Part shown: one piece after another, positions 23,361 to 34,253 of the stretch
Layout: every line of letters begins with the position of its first letter
How positions within the stretch are numbered: position 1 is the stretch's first letter
From: Fallopia convolvulus
Taxonomy: Eukaryota; Streptophyta; Magnoliopsida; Caryophyllales; Polygonaceae
Direction: 5' to 3'
Length of the DNA: 64,000 nucleotides
Assembly (NCBI GenBank): GCA_964016875.1
Contig: OZ024724.1
Coordinates: 43,577,820 to 43,641,819, forward strand
Translations under genes and position numbers: made by a program
The notes under the pieces: generated by a model
What the model was told of the DNA's origin: nothing
Databases searched by the model: none
The model's input: the letters and a program-made list of their open reading frames with translations, nothing else

Positions 23361-24143
23361 TCAACGGTTAGGTGGAGGAAAATAGTGCTCAAAGTCCCCC
23401 ATGAAGTCGTACATCGTCCTCCAGCGCTCATCATCCTTTGTCTCTCTTTGGTGATGCCTCTCATCCTCAAATGTCATCCGAGCTGAATAGACAGTCTCCC
23501 ATCTATCCATCCTCCTATGAATGTGGTCTTGTTGGAGGTGAAGCTGTTGCATCCGTGCAGAAAGATCCTCGGCCCATGGTGGCGGAATGCTCGATCCAGT
23601 GTACTCAGGCGGAGGAGGTGGTGAGTAGTGAGACTGAAAGTGATCATGGTGAAGCACCGAGTGGTATGGCATAAGCCCATAAGATTAGGGGTCGGTAGGG
23701 GTCGGTAGGAGCTTGCGGAAGGTCGGTAGCTGCCCTCGGTGGGTCGTTAACGACCTTGGGTACCTCGTTAGCAGCAGATGTAGAAGGTTGGAAATGATCG
23801 TTAACGAGCCTGGTGGGCTCGCCAGGGAGGACGTTGGTGCCTAAAACTTCTGTATTGAGGTCTTCTTCCTCGAGGTTGAGCTCCTCTGTACCGCCTTCTG
23901 TGTCGGCCTCCTCGGTGTCTTCTCCAACTAACTCGGTATCCTCATCTTTATCTTCATCTTCATCCATCGCATCTTCCTCTCAGCCAAATCGGGACACACA
24001 CGGCCGAAGTGATAGCTCATCTTCCGGCTTGGGCTCTAACGGGAAAGCATGCCCCGTCCATGCCTCGTACCAATTTTGTACGTAAATTAACTCCAGCTTT
24101 TCGAGGGTGGGTACCACAATGCGGCCTTTAACTTTAGTCTTGA
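23361..24143 (-). pseudogene. Athila-B ORF2, 3' part
   Basis: Continuation beyond the Sirevirus: VQNWYEAWTGHAFPL matches the LNWYDAWAPAPYPL and YQNWYQVWAGKPHSF positions of C and A. An acidic D/E-rich stretch follows (23967-23870), then a tail carrying palindrome-derived words at 23723, 23744, 23765 and 23800, then a charged helical tail (MQQLHLQQDHIHRRMDRWET) ending at 23361. A stop and a frameshift interrupt it. Confidence 0.7.
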
Positions 24144-24148
24144 ACCCT

Positions 24149-25225
24149 TGTTGGATTGTAAACGGTTAGCAAAGAGCTTGGGAACTGGCAATTAAGCTGT
24201 TCCCAAGGCAGCGGAAGTAAACAATCGCAAGTAATAAAGACAGTAAAGAACGCAGTTCCTTTATAGAGGAACCCCACTACAACAGGAACCCCACTACAAC
24301 CAACTAGTTGTATGGGTAAACCTCTACCTCCGCTTGGAGGATTTTGAATGACTTACTTATATTAATTGCTTTGTTCCTTAGTTACACAGCCGAATTCACA
24401 CTTCTCTGTTCCTACGAGTTCTTCCTAACTCTAGCAACACTAGCAAATCCTCTCAACTGAGTTCCTAAGCTCACAACAGCAAAATACAAATAAGTCAGAC
24501 CTTACACCGACTTCTCAGTTCCCTTGTCCTTGGGAACTTCGGCTTCACCGTCGTTGAGATCACACACTCGCCGGCGGGGACTTCTCTTCCTTTTCTTTCT
24601 TTTTCTCAGATGTGGGTGTTTGAGAGTTCTGGGAGAAGTGCTCAATCCGAGTAATATTCATTTGGCTTTATAGTCCAAGTGAGCTTGGGCAGTCGCATCT
24701 TTCGTTTGTGTCCAAAATGCCTTTTGCTTGATGCCCAAGTTGTACTTTCTTCACATGTGACTTTGGTTTGAACTAGGTCAACTTCATGGATCAATCGGAC
24801 CGTTGGATGAAGCGTGACAGTCTGATCCTCAAACTGTTCCTTCGGGCTGTTTGAGACAGAATCCCGCGATCTGTGCTGAACGGTCGTTGTCCTCACATGT
24901 GAGTTCCCATGTCATGGGAACTGTCTTCTTCAGAGTTCCCTTGATGGAAACTCTTCATCGTTGTACGCTTGTGTTCTCTTGATCATTTCTGGGAGTTCCC
25001 ACATCATGGGAACTTTCCTCTTCAGAGTTCCCTTGATGGAAACTTTGCATTGTGGCCTGCTGTGGCTTTTGGTCATTCATAGAAGTTCTTGGTTGTACCT
25101 GTGTTCCTTAGAAATACTTGAACAAACCACATTAGTTCCCTATGGTGTTTGTCATTATCAAAACTTAAGAGAATTACATCGTTGATCCGTTGTTTAGAAC
25201 CACAGGTCCCAACAACGTCCCAACA
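24149..25225 (-). repeat. Sirevirus 3' LTR
   Basis: 1077 bp, TG at 24149 and CA at 25224-25225. It contains a near-identical 52-bp direct repeat (24901-24952 and 24993-25044), each copy carrying an inverted pair GTTCCC...GGGAAC. By eye about ten differences over the 465 bp shared with the 5' remnant. Confidence 0.88.
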
Positions 25226-25241
25226 ATTTCCCCCTTTTTGA
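25226..25241 (-). other. Sirevirus polypurine tract
   Basis: The minus strand reads CAAAAAGGGGGAAAT directly before the 3' LTR, the expected primer position for plus-strand DNA synthesis. Confidence 0.75.
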
Positions 25242-25628
25242 TGATGAGAAACCCATCACAAAATATGCAAGTATTTCAATGAATGATATGCTGATGAGTT
25301 CCTAAGTATGATTTTGGGAAGTCACTTTTGGTGAAACACTTATATTTAGAAAACCACTTCTGGTGAGACACTTAGTTCTTACTTAGCTTTTTATGCAGTT
25401 GTTCCCCCTTAGCTTATGCGTGGTCTGTGATAACTTAAACTTTTAACTCATCTCGCATTTTTTGTCTTCCCCCTTTTGACATCATCGAAAACAAGCAAGG
25501 CAATAATAGGGAAGAAAGGAACACGCAATCAAAATAAAGACCATTTCATTACTTAAGATAATATATACAAGGGAACTTAAGTACAATTTTGTGGTCATTT
25601 TTGGATTAAGGGAAGAAGAAGGGAGAGA

Positions 25629-28183
25629 TCATGGGTCTTGAGGGTACAAGGCGTCACAGAGGCGCGTAAGGACTTGTGTAAGCTTTTCTTGTCCTCGGGT
25701 CAACGCTGCTTGGTCCCTGGCAATCTGGTCGAGGGAATTGGCAATGCGGAGCAACACTTGAGAGTTCCCCTCTTGTTCACCAGACTCTAGTTGAGCCGCT
25801 TCCTCTACAGGCTCAGAGTGCCTCATCTTCTGAATAACTGAAATGTCCAGTTCCCTTCCAAGCTCTATTTCGTCCTTAGAGGCGTCGTAGAGACCCTCTT
25901 TTTGTAGGAGCTTCTTTATCTGCCCAGAATAGGGAAGGGAATGGGACTTGGAAGCCATGCACTTCTCCATGTGCCCAAGGATGATTCTGGGAAGATTGAT
26001 GGTCTTCTTGAGGAGGAAGTGATAGAGGATGATGGCATCAGGGATGTTGATGACCAGACGCTTTTCCTGGCGAGGGATCACCACATTGATGATGAATTGG
26101 TGAGCACGCTTGGCGACCAGGGATAGATGGTGCGTCGAGGGAACTTTGGAGGGAACCCGACCCTCAAAGATGGTGTTGTACACTTCAGCGCGATTTAAGT
26201 CCCCCCCAGAGCTTGTTGGGCAACTCATTGAGCCCTTGACCTGGGACCTGGAGCTGAAGGCGGATTGTCGACGTTGTGAAAATAAACTCGTCGCCTTCAT
26301 GGGAGAGAGTTCCCTGAGTGCAGTCATTGGTGATAGTGAAGTTATTATAGAATTGACGCACTTGTGAGGGATCAACGCTCACAGTGTCTTTGCACAGATT
26401 CTCCCAGCCCTGGGCCTTGATCAGGTCCCACAGTTCCCCTAAGCCGTTGTCAACCAACACGTCCTCACTGATGATGAGCGGAGGGAGGAGCTTTCGGCGT
26501 TCATCCACTAGATGCTTTGTAGAAGAGGTCCCCTTTCCCTTCTTTGTGGTGCTCCTTGACGTGTTCCCCCTAGAGACCGTTCGAGGTCCTTTCAGCTGAG
26601 GAGGTGCAGCCGCTTCGATCATGAGCACGCGATCCCTTGGCAGTTGGGAACTCGTGGACACCACCATTTGGTGTCCAGGTGTTGGGATCCGTGCTTGCTC
26701 CTTAGCTGCTGGAGCTTCTTCTTCTTCCTCGACCTCATCTTGGGAGGTCCCTTCTTCCTCGAGCTTGAGCCCTCCACGTCATCTTCAGGATGACTTGTTG
26801 TTGCCCCAGCACCACCAGCTGGTGCGGGGTCCCTTCTCTTCGTGGGCTCTTCAGGAGCCACCTTCTCTGGGGACTTTGTCCCTTGGGAGACTGTGTGCTC
26901 AGAGGGGTCCCGGTTGAGCTCTGCTTCGATTTCCTTGAGTTGGGCCTCCTCCTCCACAGTTCCCATTATGATAGGAGGAGGGTCCTTGGTCATTTTTTCG
27001 ATGACCACAGAGAGAGGGAGATCGTCGTCGTCTGAGGTAAGAGAGACGACACTTTTGGATGGTGAGGGAGAGGGGAGTTTGGTGGTGGTGGGGGATGTGG
27101 TGGAAGAGGGGAGAGAAGAAGAAAGGGGAGTAGAGAGTTGGGTAGAAGGAGGAGGAACGGTTTTGGAAACCTGGGGAGTAGAGATCCCCGAGGTAGGAAT
27201 TGGAGAGGTGGAGGTGTGTTTTGGTGAGGAAGGAGGAGAAGGAGTTTTGTGAGGTGGAGGTGGAGTTGGAGTTCCCGTTGTTGTGGGAATGGAAGGTAGT
27301 GAAGGCGGTGGAGTTCCTTTTGAAGTGGGAACAGAAGGAGGTGGTGGTGGAGGAGTCTTTTGTTTTGTGGGAGGAGGTTTGGGAGGTCCCTCGGTTAGAG
27401 GAGGAGGGAGAGAGGAAGAGGAAGGGAGTAGACTCTGGGATTGGGAGGTCCCATCGTCGGAGGGGAAAGCATAAGGAGGTTTGGACGCACAAGAACTCTC
27501 CTTGGAGCAGTTCAAGTATTCCTCAAACTTGAAGAAGGGCTTCTTTCTGGGCTCCGAGAATTCAGAGACCTCAAAATGTTTGCGTTTTTTTTGGATTTGG
27601 AGGGATCTTTAGAAGGTTTGGATTTTTTGGGTTTTGAGGGGTCTTTGGAGGAGTGGCGTCGTTTGGATGAATGGCGGTGTTTGGATTTGTGGGGTTTCTC
27701 GTTGATGGAAGGGCGAGCGTCTACGAAATTGTCAACGATGACAACTCCGGAGGAGGTGTTGGTGGTTGAAGGAGGAGGTAGGGATTCGGAAGAGGAAGAA
27801 GTCCAGGCAACAGTTTCATCGGCCGGAGGAGGAAGAGGGGGCAAGAAGGGGCTTACTTGGTTGTAGAGTCCGTGGATAAGAACATCCTTCATGGTTGGTT
27901 CTTGTTCTTGCTTAATCTCTTTTAATTGAGAGATGAAAAGGATGCGAGGATTGGCATGTACCCACGCTTTGATCTGGGAAAAAAGTGTGTTGAGGAGCCA
28001 TTTCTGTAAGATTTTTGAAGGTTTTGGAGGTTTCTTGAAAAAGGGAGTGAAAGGGATGTGGAAAAGAAGAATGGCAGAGATGGAAGATGGAATAAGATCC
28101 CAAAAATGGCAAATGAGGGTTTTAAGGAGAGAGGGGGCGAGGGGTAGAAAGGGAAGTGGAAAACCTCGATAACCGTCGCCCAA
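25629..28183 (-). pseudogene. Sirevirus extra ORF downstream of RT, broken by frameshifts
   Basis: The position is that of the env-like ORF of Sireviruses. Pieces in order: 28183-27512 (hydrophobic, then K/S/H-rich), 27515-26619 (long proline/serine/threonine-rich stretch), 26667-26185 (GWENLC, VRQFYNNF and similar) and 26375-25629 (EVYNTIFEGRVPS, IPDAIILYHFLLKKTINLPR, C-terminal coiled coil ANSLDQIARDQAALTRGQ). Each step is a frame change, one at a C run near 26203. The helical part after GWENLC resembles the domain called putative plant transposon protein (Transposase_32) in plant databases. It also looks like the Athila ORF2 helical core in order and spacing. No membrane helix is evident in the C-terminal half. 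Function unknown. Confidence 0.55.
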
Positions 28184-28750
28184 TGAACGTGGGGCATCGT
28201 TTCAGCTTCCATAGCACGCTTCTGGACACGCGTCACGATCTCTAAGGAAGTCCTTTTCAAATTTGAATACTTGGCCTCTAACGCTTCAGAGCCTCTGACA
28301 CAAAAGTCCGTTTCCCAAGTGACGGTTCGTCTTTGTAGATGAGTCAGCGTTCCCTTGCTATGTTGTATTAGTTCCCATGATCATATCAAGGTCAGGGAGA
28401 GTGAAGTGGTTAAGGGAACTTCACACTCATCCTTTTGTGGGGCTAGGGAACTCAAAAGGGAACCAAACAATTTGCGAATCGATAAAGGAGTGAAGATTTT
28501 GGCTCATGAGAAGCGTTTGTCTGGTCCCTAGCTTAGGGTGGGTCATATGATCAACCATCATGGTGGCTTGTAAAGAGGATAAAGGGAACTCTGGTTGATC
28601 ATTTTTGGCCAAAAGAAATAGAGTTTCTTTGTACACATTTATCTTTAGACTAGTAATCATGGCATAGTGAAAGCAATAAGTCCGAGTTCCCTATCATGCA
28701 ATCTTGTATAAACTAGTCAGACATTGAGAGAGAAACAAACAGGGACTTGT
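28184..28750. other. Sirevirus spacer between RNase H and the extra ORF
   Basis: No coding frame kept. GGGAAC/GTTCCC words occur at about 28342, 28370, 28414, 28447, 28463, 28585 and 28687. Confidence 0.5.
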
Positions 28751-31700
28751 TTAGTTTAGAGTTATCATCCCTAGAAGCATTCGAAAACGCTGGTAGGGAC
28801 GTCTGTCTAAAGCTTTGGTGAGAATGTCCGCAATTTGCTCTTCAGTTCTACAGTGTTCCATCGAGATGTTCCCACTTTCAACATTGTCACGTAGAAAGTG
28901 ATGCCTTATATCTATAGGCTTAGTTCTAGAATGATGCACAGGATTTTTGGAAATGTTTATGGCACTAGTGTTATCACAAAGTATGGGAACTGGGCCAAAA
29001 GACATACCGTAATCCTGGAGTTGTGACTTAAGCCATAGGACTTGGGAACAACAAGATGCGGCATCCACATATTCGGCTTCAGTTGTGGAGAGTGCCACTG
29101 AGTTTTGCTTTTTAGATCCCCATGAAACTAAGCATGACCCTAGGAACTGGGCCATTCCAGATGTGCTCTTTCTATCAACCAGGTGCCTTGCAAAGTCCGC
29201 ATCTATGTATGCAATGAGCTCAAGGGAACTGTTCCTTGGATACCAGAGGCACAAGTTATCGTTCCCTTTGAGATACCTGAAAATTCTCTTCACCTCTTTC
29301 AGATGTGATTCCATAGGGTTAGCTTGAAAACGAGCACAATGACATACGGAGAACATGATATCAGGTCTACTAGCTGTTAAGTAGAGAAGGGACCCGATCA
29401 TACCTCGATAGTTCCGTTGGTCCACACTAATACCTGTTTCATCCGCATTGAGCCTTGAATTTGGTGAGATGGGAGTGTCAATGGGCTTGGAATGTTCCAT
29501 CCCATACTTCACGAGCATTTCCTTGATGTATTTCTGTTGATGGATCTTTGTTCCCTCCTTGGTTTGGGATATTTGAAGTCCCAGGAAGAACGTGAGTTCC
29601 CCAATGAGACTCATCTCAAACTCACTGCTCATGAGGTCCTTAAATTTCTCTACAAGAGTTTCGTTAGTTGCTCTAAACACAATGTCATCAACATATACTT
29701 GCACAATCAAAATGTCTTTAGAATCTTTCTTTAAAAACAAAGTCTTGTCTATGGAACCGCGAAGGTATCCATGGGACAAGAGGAATTGAGCAAACTTGTC
29801 ATACCAAGCTCGGGGAGCTTGTTTGAGTCCATAGAGTGCCCTCTCCAGGAAGTATACATGGTTGGGTAGCTTCTCATCTTCGAATCCTGGGGGTTGAGCT
29901 ACATATACTTCTTCCTTGAGATGTCCATTGAGGAAGGCTGTTTTCACATCCATTTGATAAAGCTTGAATCCCTTGTGAGCAGCATAGGCAATTAGAAGTC
30001 GGATGGCCTCGATCCTAGCAACCGGTGCGAAGGTCTCATCGTAGTCGATTCCTTCCTCTTGCCTGTAGCCTTGTGCCACTAGCCTAGCCTTGTTCCTTGC
30101 TACAACCCCAGTATCATAGAGCTTGTTCCTAAAGACCCATCGAGTTCCTATGATGTTCTTGTTCTTGGGCCTAGGAACTAGCTTCCAAACTTTGTTCCTC
30201 TCGAATTGGTGGAGTTCCTCTTGCATAGCTTGAATCCAATCTGGGTCCTTCAAAGCTTCTTTGATATTTTTGGGTTCCACCATTGAAAAAAACGCGTTAA
30301 ATGCACAAAAAATATTGAGAGAGGAACGAGTTTGTACACCTTTATCATAAGGAATGATGATGTTCTCAATGGGGTGGTCCTTCCTTTGTTGAAAATTTCT
30401 TGTATGAGCGGGTTCCCTTGCATGTGCGTCATCTTCAATAGCTGTTTCTTTGTCATGGGAACACTCATCTTCAGCTTCTTCATTTGAGGTTTCTTCAGAG
30501 ATTTCTGGCAAGTTCCCTCTTTGTTCCCCCTAAATACTTGATTCTGGCAGGGTATTGTCTTGGGGAACAAGAGAGTTGGATGTGTCTTGTAATTCATCTG
30601 AGGAGGGAACTTCGAGGGAGATTTGATCAATGAGAGTTGTATCTCCGTCATTGTTTCCTGGTTGTGGGATGTTGCTTGCACTTGGATAGTCTTCATCCCT
30701 CTTCCTTGGCTCATCATCATCATCATCATCATCGTCATCTTGTCTTACCAGCTTGAACAGAGTTCCCTTCCCTTGGGTCTCTGTTCCGATCTTTACGGAT
30801 TTCTCATTGAAGATGACATGGATGCTTTCTTCTATCTTCTTGGTCCTCTTATTATAGACTTTGTAAGCCTTGCTTTGTGCTGAGTATCCCAGGAAGATCC
30901 CTTCATCGCTTCTGGGGTCGAATTTGCCAAGGTTGTCTTTGCCATTATTGTGAATAAAGCACGTACAACCAAATGTTCTCAAGTGTGAGATGTTTGGTTT
31001 TCTCCCTTTGATGAGCTCATAGGACGTGTTGTTGATCAGGGGCCTTGTCATGGCTCGGTTCAAGATGTACGTAGCTGTGGAGATGGCTTCGGTCCAGAAG
31101 TACTCGGGAACTCCACTTTCAATCATCATGGTTCTGGCCATGTCCTCCAGGGTTCTGTTCTTTCTCTCGACCACTCCATTTTGCTGAGGGGTGCGAGGAG
31201 CTGAGAAATTATGAGAGATCCCATTTTTCTCACAGAAGTTTAGGAACTCTGAGTTTTGAAACTCAGTTCCGTGATCAGATCTGATTGCTTTCAGTTTGAG
31301 TCCTAAGCTTACTTCTATTCTTTTGATGAAGGGTTCAAATTCTTCAAATGCTTGTGATTTTGCCTTCAAGAAAATAACCCAGGTGAATCTTGAAAAATCA
31401 TCAATTAAAACATACATGTACCTTTTTCCACCGTAGCTAGCCGTTCTCATGGGTCCACAGAGATCCATGTGAATTAGCTCTAAAGGCCTGGTTGTGCTCA
31501 CCACCTTTTTGGGTTTGAAGGAGTTCCTGGTCTGTTTCCCTCGAACACATGCTTCACACATTTTGACTCCTTCGAGATTGATCCGTGGAAGACCAATGAC
31601 CAGATCCTGTAGATAAAGCTTCAGGATTTAATTTACACCTGCATGTCCCAGTCGTCTATGCCAGAGTTCCGTATCATCTTGGGAACTTGCAAGACACAGC

Positions 31701-31933
31701 TTCATTGGTGGTTCAAAATTTGTATCTACTACATAAACGTTGTTGTGCCTTCTTCCTCTCAGAATCACTTTGTTGGTCTTTTTGTTGATGACTAGGCATT
31801 CGTCTGAGTCGAAGGTGACAACGTTGTTCCCTTGATCACATATTTGGGCAACACTTAAGAGATTGTATCCCAGATCTTTCACCAAGTTGACATTGCTGAT
31901 TTTGATTGATCTATTTAGCAACACAGTTCCCAC
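28751..31933 (-). pseudogene. Sirevirus pol: pre-integrase, integrase, RT and RNase H, with two stops
   Basis: One reading frame with stops at about 31628 and 30530. Start of frame: GAG-pre-integrase (DTELWHRRLGHAG). Integrase: zinc-finger cysteines in CEACVRGK, catalytic residues in HMDLCGPM, IRSDHGTEFQN and NGVVERKNRT (D, D, E). RT: KARLVAQGYRQEEGIDYDET, MDVKTAFLNG and the active site VQVYVDDIVF. RNase H: STTEAEYVDAASCCSQ and HHFLRDNVESGNI, ending at 28751. The linker before RT is acidic. The protease part is deleted at about 31918: gag residues ending LESG run straight into GTVLLNRSIKISNV, which normally follows the protease. Apart from the two stops the catalytic motifs are intact. Confidence 0.9.
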
Positions 31934-32603
31934 TTTCTAGGACCCTGATTTTCTCCTCAAGATGAGCATTTTTCTGTTTCTCACATTGAAGTTCTAAGGC
32001 CCTACACTCATGGATTTCATGTTCACTCAGGGGTGACTTACCGTTCTTAGAGCACTCTCCTTTGTATCCTATGCCATGTCTGGCTGGGACAAACTTAATT
32101 TGGGAACTAGAGGCTTCAAGATGTTCGGGAGTCTTACTCAGGTTTTGCAAGAGGGTGTTCTCATCTTTCTCTAGAGTTTTGATTTCTCTTTCTAGATCTA
32201 CGATGTGAGACACATGGGACTTGAGTTTTTCGAGAAGGGATATGCAGTTGCGACAGGGCTCAAGACCAACTAATTGAGAATTTATGTGTTCCTGTTTTTC
32301 CAACTTGTTTTGCAGTTTTATGTTATCTTTGACAAGGCTTGAAAGGATTTTCAACAGCTCAGGTTTTTCATAGTTATTTAAAGAATCAAGAACAGTTTCA
32401 GTGGTTACCTCACTGGGTTGTTCCCCAGTGGTTTCTCCTATGGCCATGCCACACATATCTGGGAGTGCCCATGACTCGGGATCTTCGTCTTCATCATCGC
32501 TCCAAGTAGCGATGTAGGCCTTTTTTCTTTGCTCCCGGCCATCAGTTCCATGTGGGCATTCCTTCGCAAAGTGTCCTTTCCTGTTGCACTTGTAGCAGGT
32601 CAC
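31918..32603 (-). pseudogene. Sirevirus gag C-terminal part
   Basis: Begins with the zinc knuckle CYKCNRKGHFAKEC and KKAYIATWSDDEDED, then a long coiled coil (KLEKQEHINSQLV, IVDLEREIKTLEKDENTLLQ) and ARHGIGYKGE, features of Sirevirus gag proteins. Upstream capsid coding is missing: Athila-C begins at 32631. At the other end the frame is cut by the deletion that removed the protease. Confidence 0.85.
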
Positions 32604-32630
32604 ATCTGAGAGATCCTTCTCTGCGGGTGA

Positions 32631-34136
32631 TGTCGCACTTTCTAGTTAGTTTTTATGGGTTGTTTTCTAGTTAGGATTGAGTCTTTTCTAAGTTTAATGT
32701 GTTGTTTTGAGTCGTTCTTGTGGATTTTCATATTATCTTAAGATATGGAGTCTACATAAGTGTGTTTGATGTTTTGTAGGTCTTTGAAGCGTTGAGGAGG
32801 AGATATTTCGGTTTTTAAAGGCTTTCTAGGAGGTGGTGCTAAGTGTCGTTTGGTGGTGATGTTGAGAGAAGAGCAAGAATCAATGCATGTGAAGATTTGA
32901 TGATTTAAGAATGAAGGTTTCAAGGTTTAAGTGCTTGAAGAAGGAGCTAAAGGACGTCTTAAAAGGCCAAGAACGATTGAAGAAAGAACAATGAAGGAAA
33001 GCCGAGCATTGGAGCAAGTTTTGAGCAAGAAATGAGGAAGTTATGTGCAGCCAGGGGGTCGGTGACGACCCAGCCATGGTCGGTGACGACCCACTCCGTG
33101 TGTTGCCGAATTATTGCTTGCGCCTTAAGTTTGGTTTAGTAATTGTTTTATTTTTGGGCCTTTTTAAGATAGATTTTAGTTTCCATATAGATTTGTTTCT
33201 ACCACTATATAAGGATCTTTTAGGGTTTTATTTGAAGAGGCGGATTTTGGAGAAAAAAACGGTTCTAGGGTTTGTTGTTGAGACGGAACAAGTTGCAAGT
33301 TTGGTTTTCTAGTTTTCTTGGATTCCAAGCTCTTGGACAATTAGAGAGACTTGGAGGTTTGCTTGAGTTTGTAAGTTTTCTTTTGAATCGAAGTTTGTTT
33401 GAATTTGAATCATGTCTTCTCCTTCGTTTATGACTGTTGATTGTTTTATGGATCGTGAGTAGTCTACTTTCTAGGGTTGGGGTGAAACCCGACGAGTTAT
33501 GCATGATTAAGGCATGAATGTTGAATGAACCATCTCTTTTAATCTCTATCCATTATCCTCTTGTTTGCTATCTATTCCTTGATGAAAGTCAAAGCATGTT
33601 CATGTTTATGAGTGAATCGAAAGATTTAGTTGTGAATTTGGATTGTATTTGGTTGAAACGAAAGTTAAACCTTTAAGAAACAAGTAGGATTGCAAGTTTA
33701 GATCTTTATGAAAGTTAAGGTTTTTACTTGATTTATCATGACGAGAGTCATACATGGGATTATTTATGGTTGATTTTGATTCATGTTTGCATGCATAAAC
33801 TTGTTATGGTGAATCCTTTGCCCTAGATCTTCTTTAATTTGGTTTTTCAGAATTTTCTCGTACCCGGATAGGTCGGTGACGACCCCTGTTAGGTCGGTGC
33901 CGAGCGCCTGTGTTCCTTGTTTTCTCCTGCGTTTGTGTTGAAGAGTGGTCGGTTACGACCTGTTGTGGGTCGGTACCGAGCCTCAGTTTGAGTGATTTGC
34001 TAGTGTTTTGCTTTTGTTTTGTTAGGATTAGTAGCTAGACATAGATTCTTCTAATTCCCGTGGACGAACCTGACCTCCCTGTACTCAGCGGGGTCTTGAC
34101 TACAAATTTATTTGTTGTCGGGAAACCCTTTCAACA
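32631..34136 (+). repeat. Athila-C 5' LTR
   Basis: TG at 32631, CA at 34135-34136. Palindrome pairs at 33059/33080, 33873/33894 and 33949/33970, each 21 bp apart. TATA box at 33206-33213. Confidence 0.95.
33206..33213 (+). promoter_or_regulatory. Putative Athila-C LTR TATA box
   Basis: CTATATAAGG in the middle of the LTR, downstream of the first palindrome pair. The same box is present in the right LTR at about 45056-45063. A transcription start some 30 bp downstream is inferred. Confidence 0.6.
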
Positions 34137-34139
34137 AAT

Positions 34140-34157
34140 TGGCGCCGTTGCCGGGGA
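34140..34157 (+). other. Athila-C primer binding site
   Basis: TGGCGCCGTTGCCGGGGA, three bases after the LTR, the tRNA-Asp-type site of the Athila group. Confidence 0.88.
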
Positions 34158-34253
34158 GTTAGTTTAGTTTCTTGTCTAGTTATTTTGGGGTTTGGGAATA
34201 GCCCATACCTCTTGTGTTTACTAATTTGTTTTCTTTTGATTGTGTGTAGGTGC

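Noticed and set aside
28751..31933. Endogenous pararetrovirus
   Set aside because: Order integrase-RT-RNase H, the LTR with target duplication and the GAG-pre-integrase motif identify a Ty1/copia retrotransposon. No movement protein or coat motif is seen.
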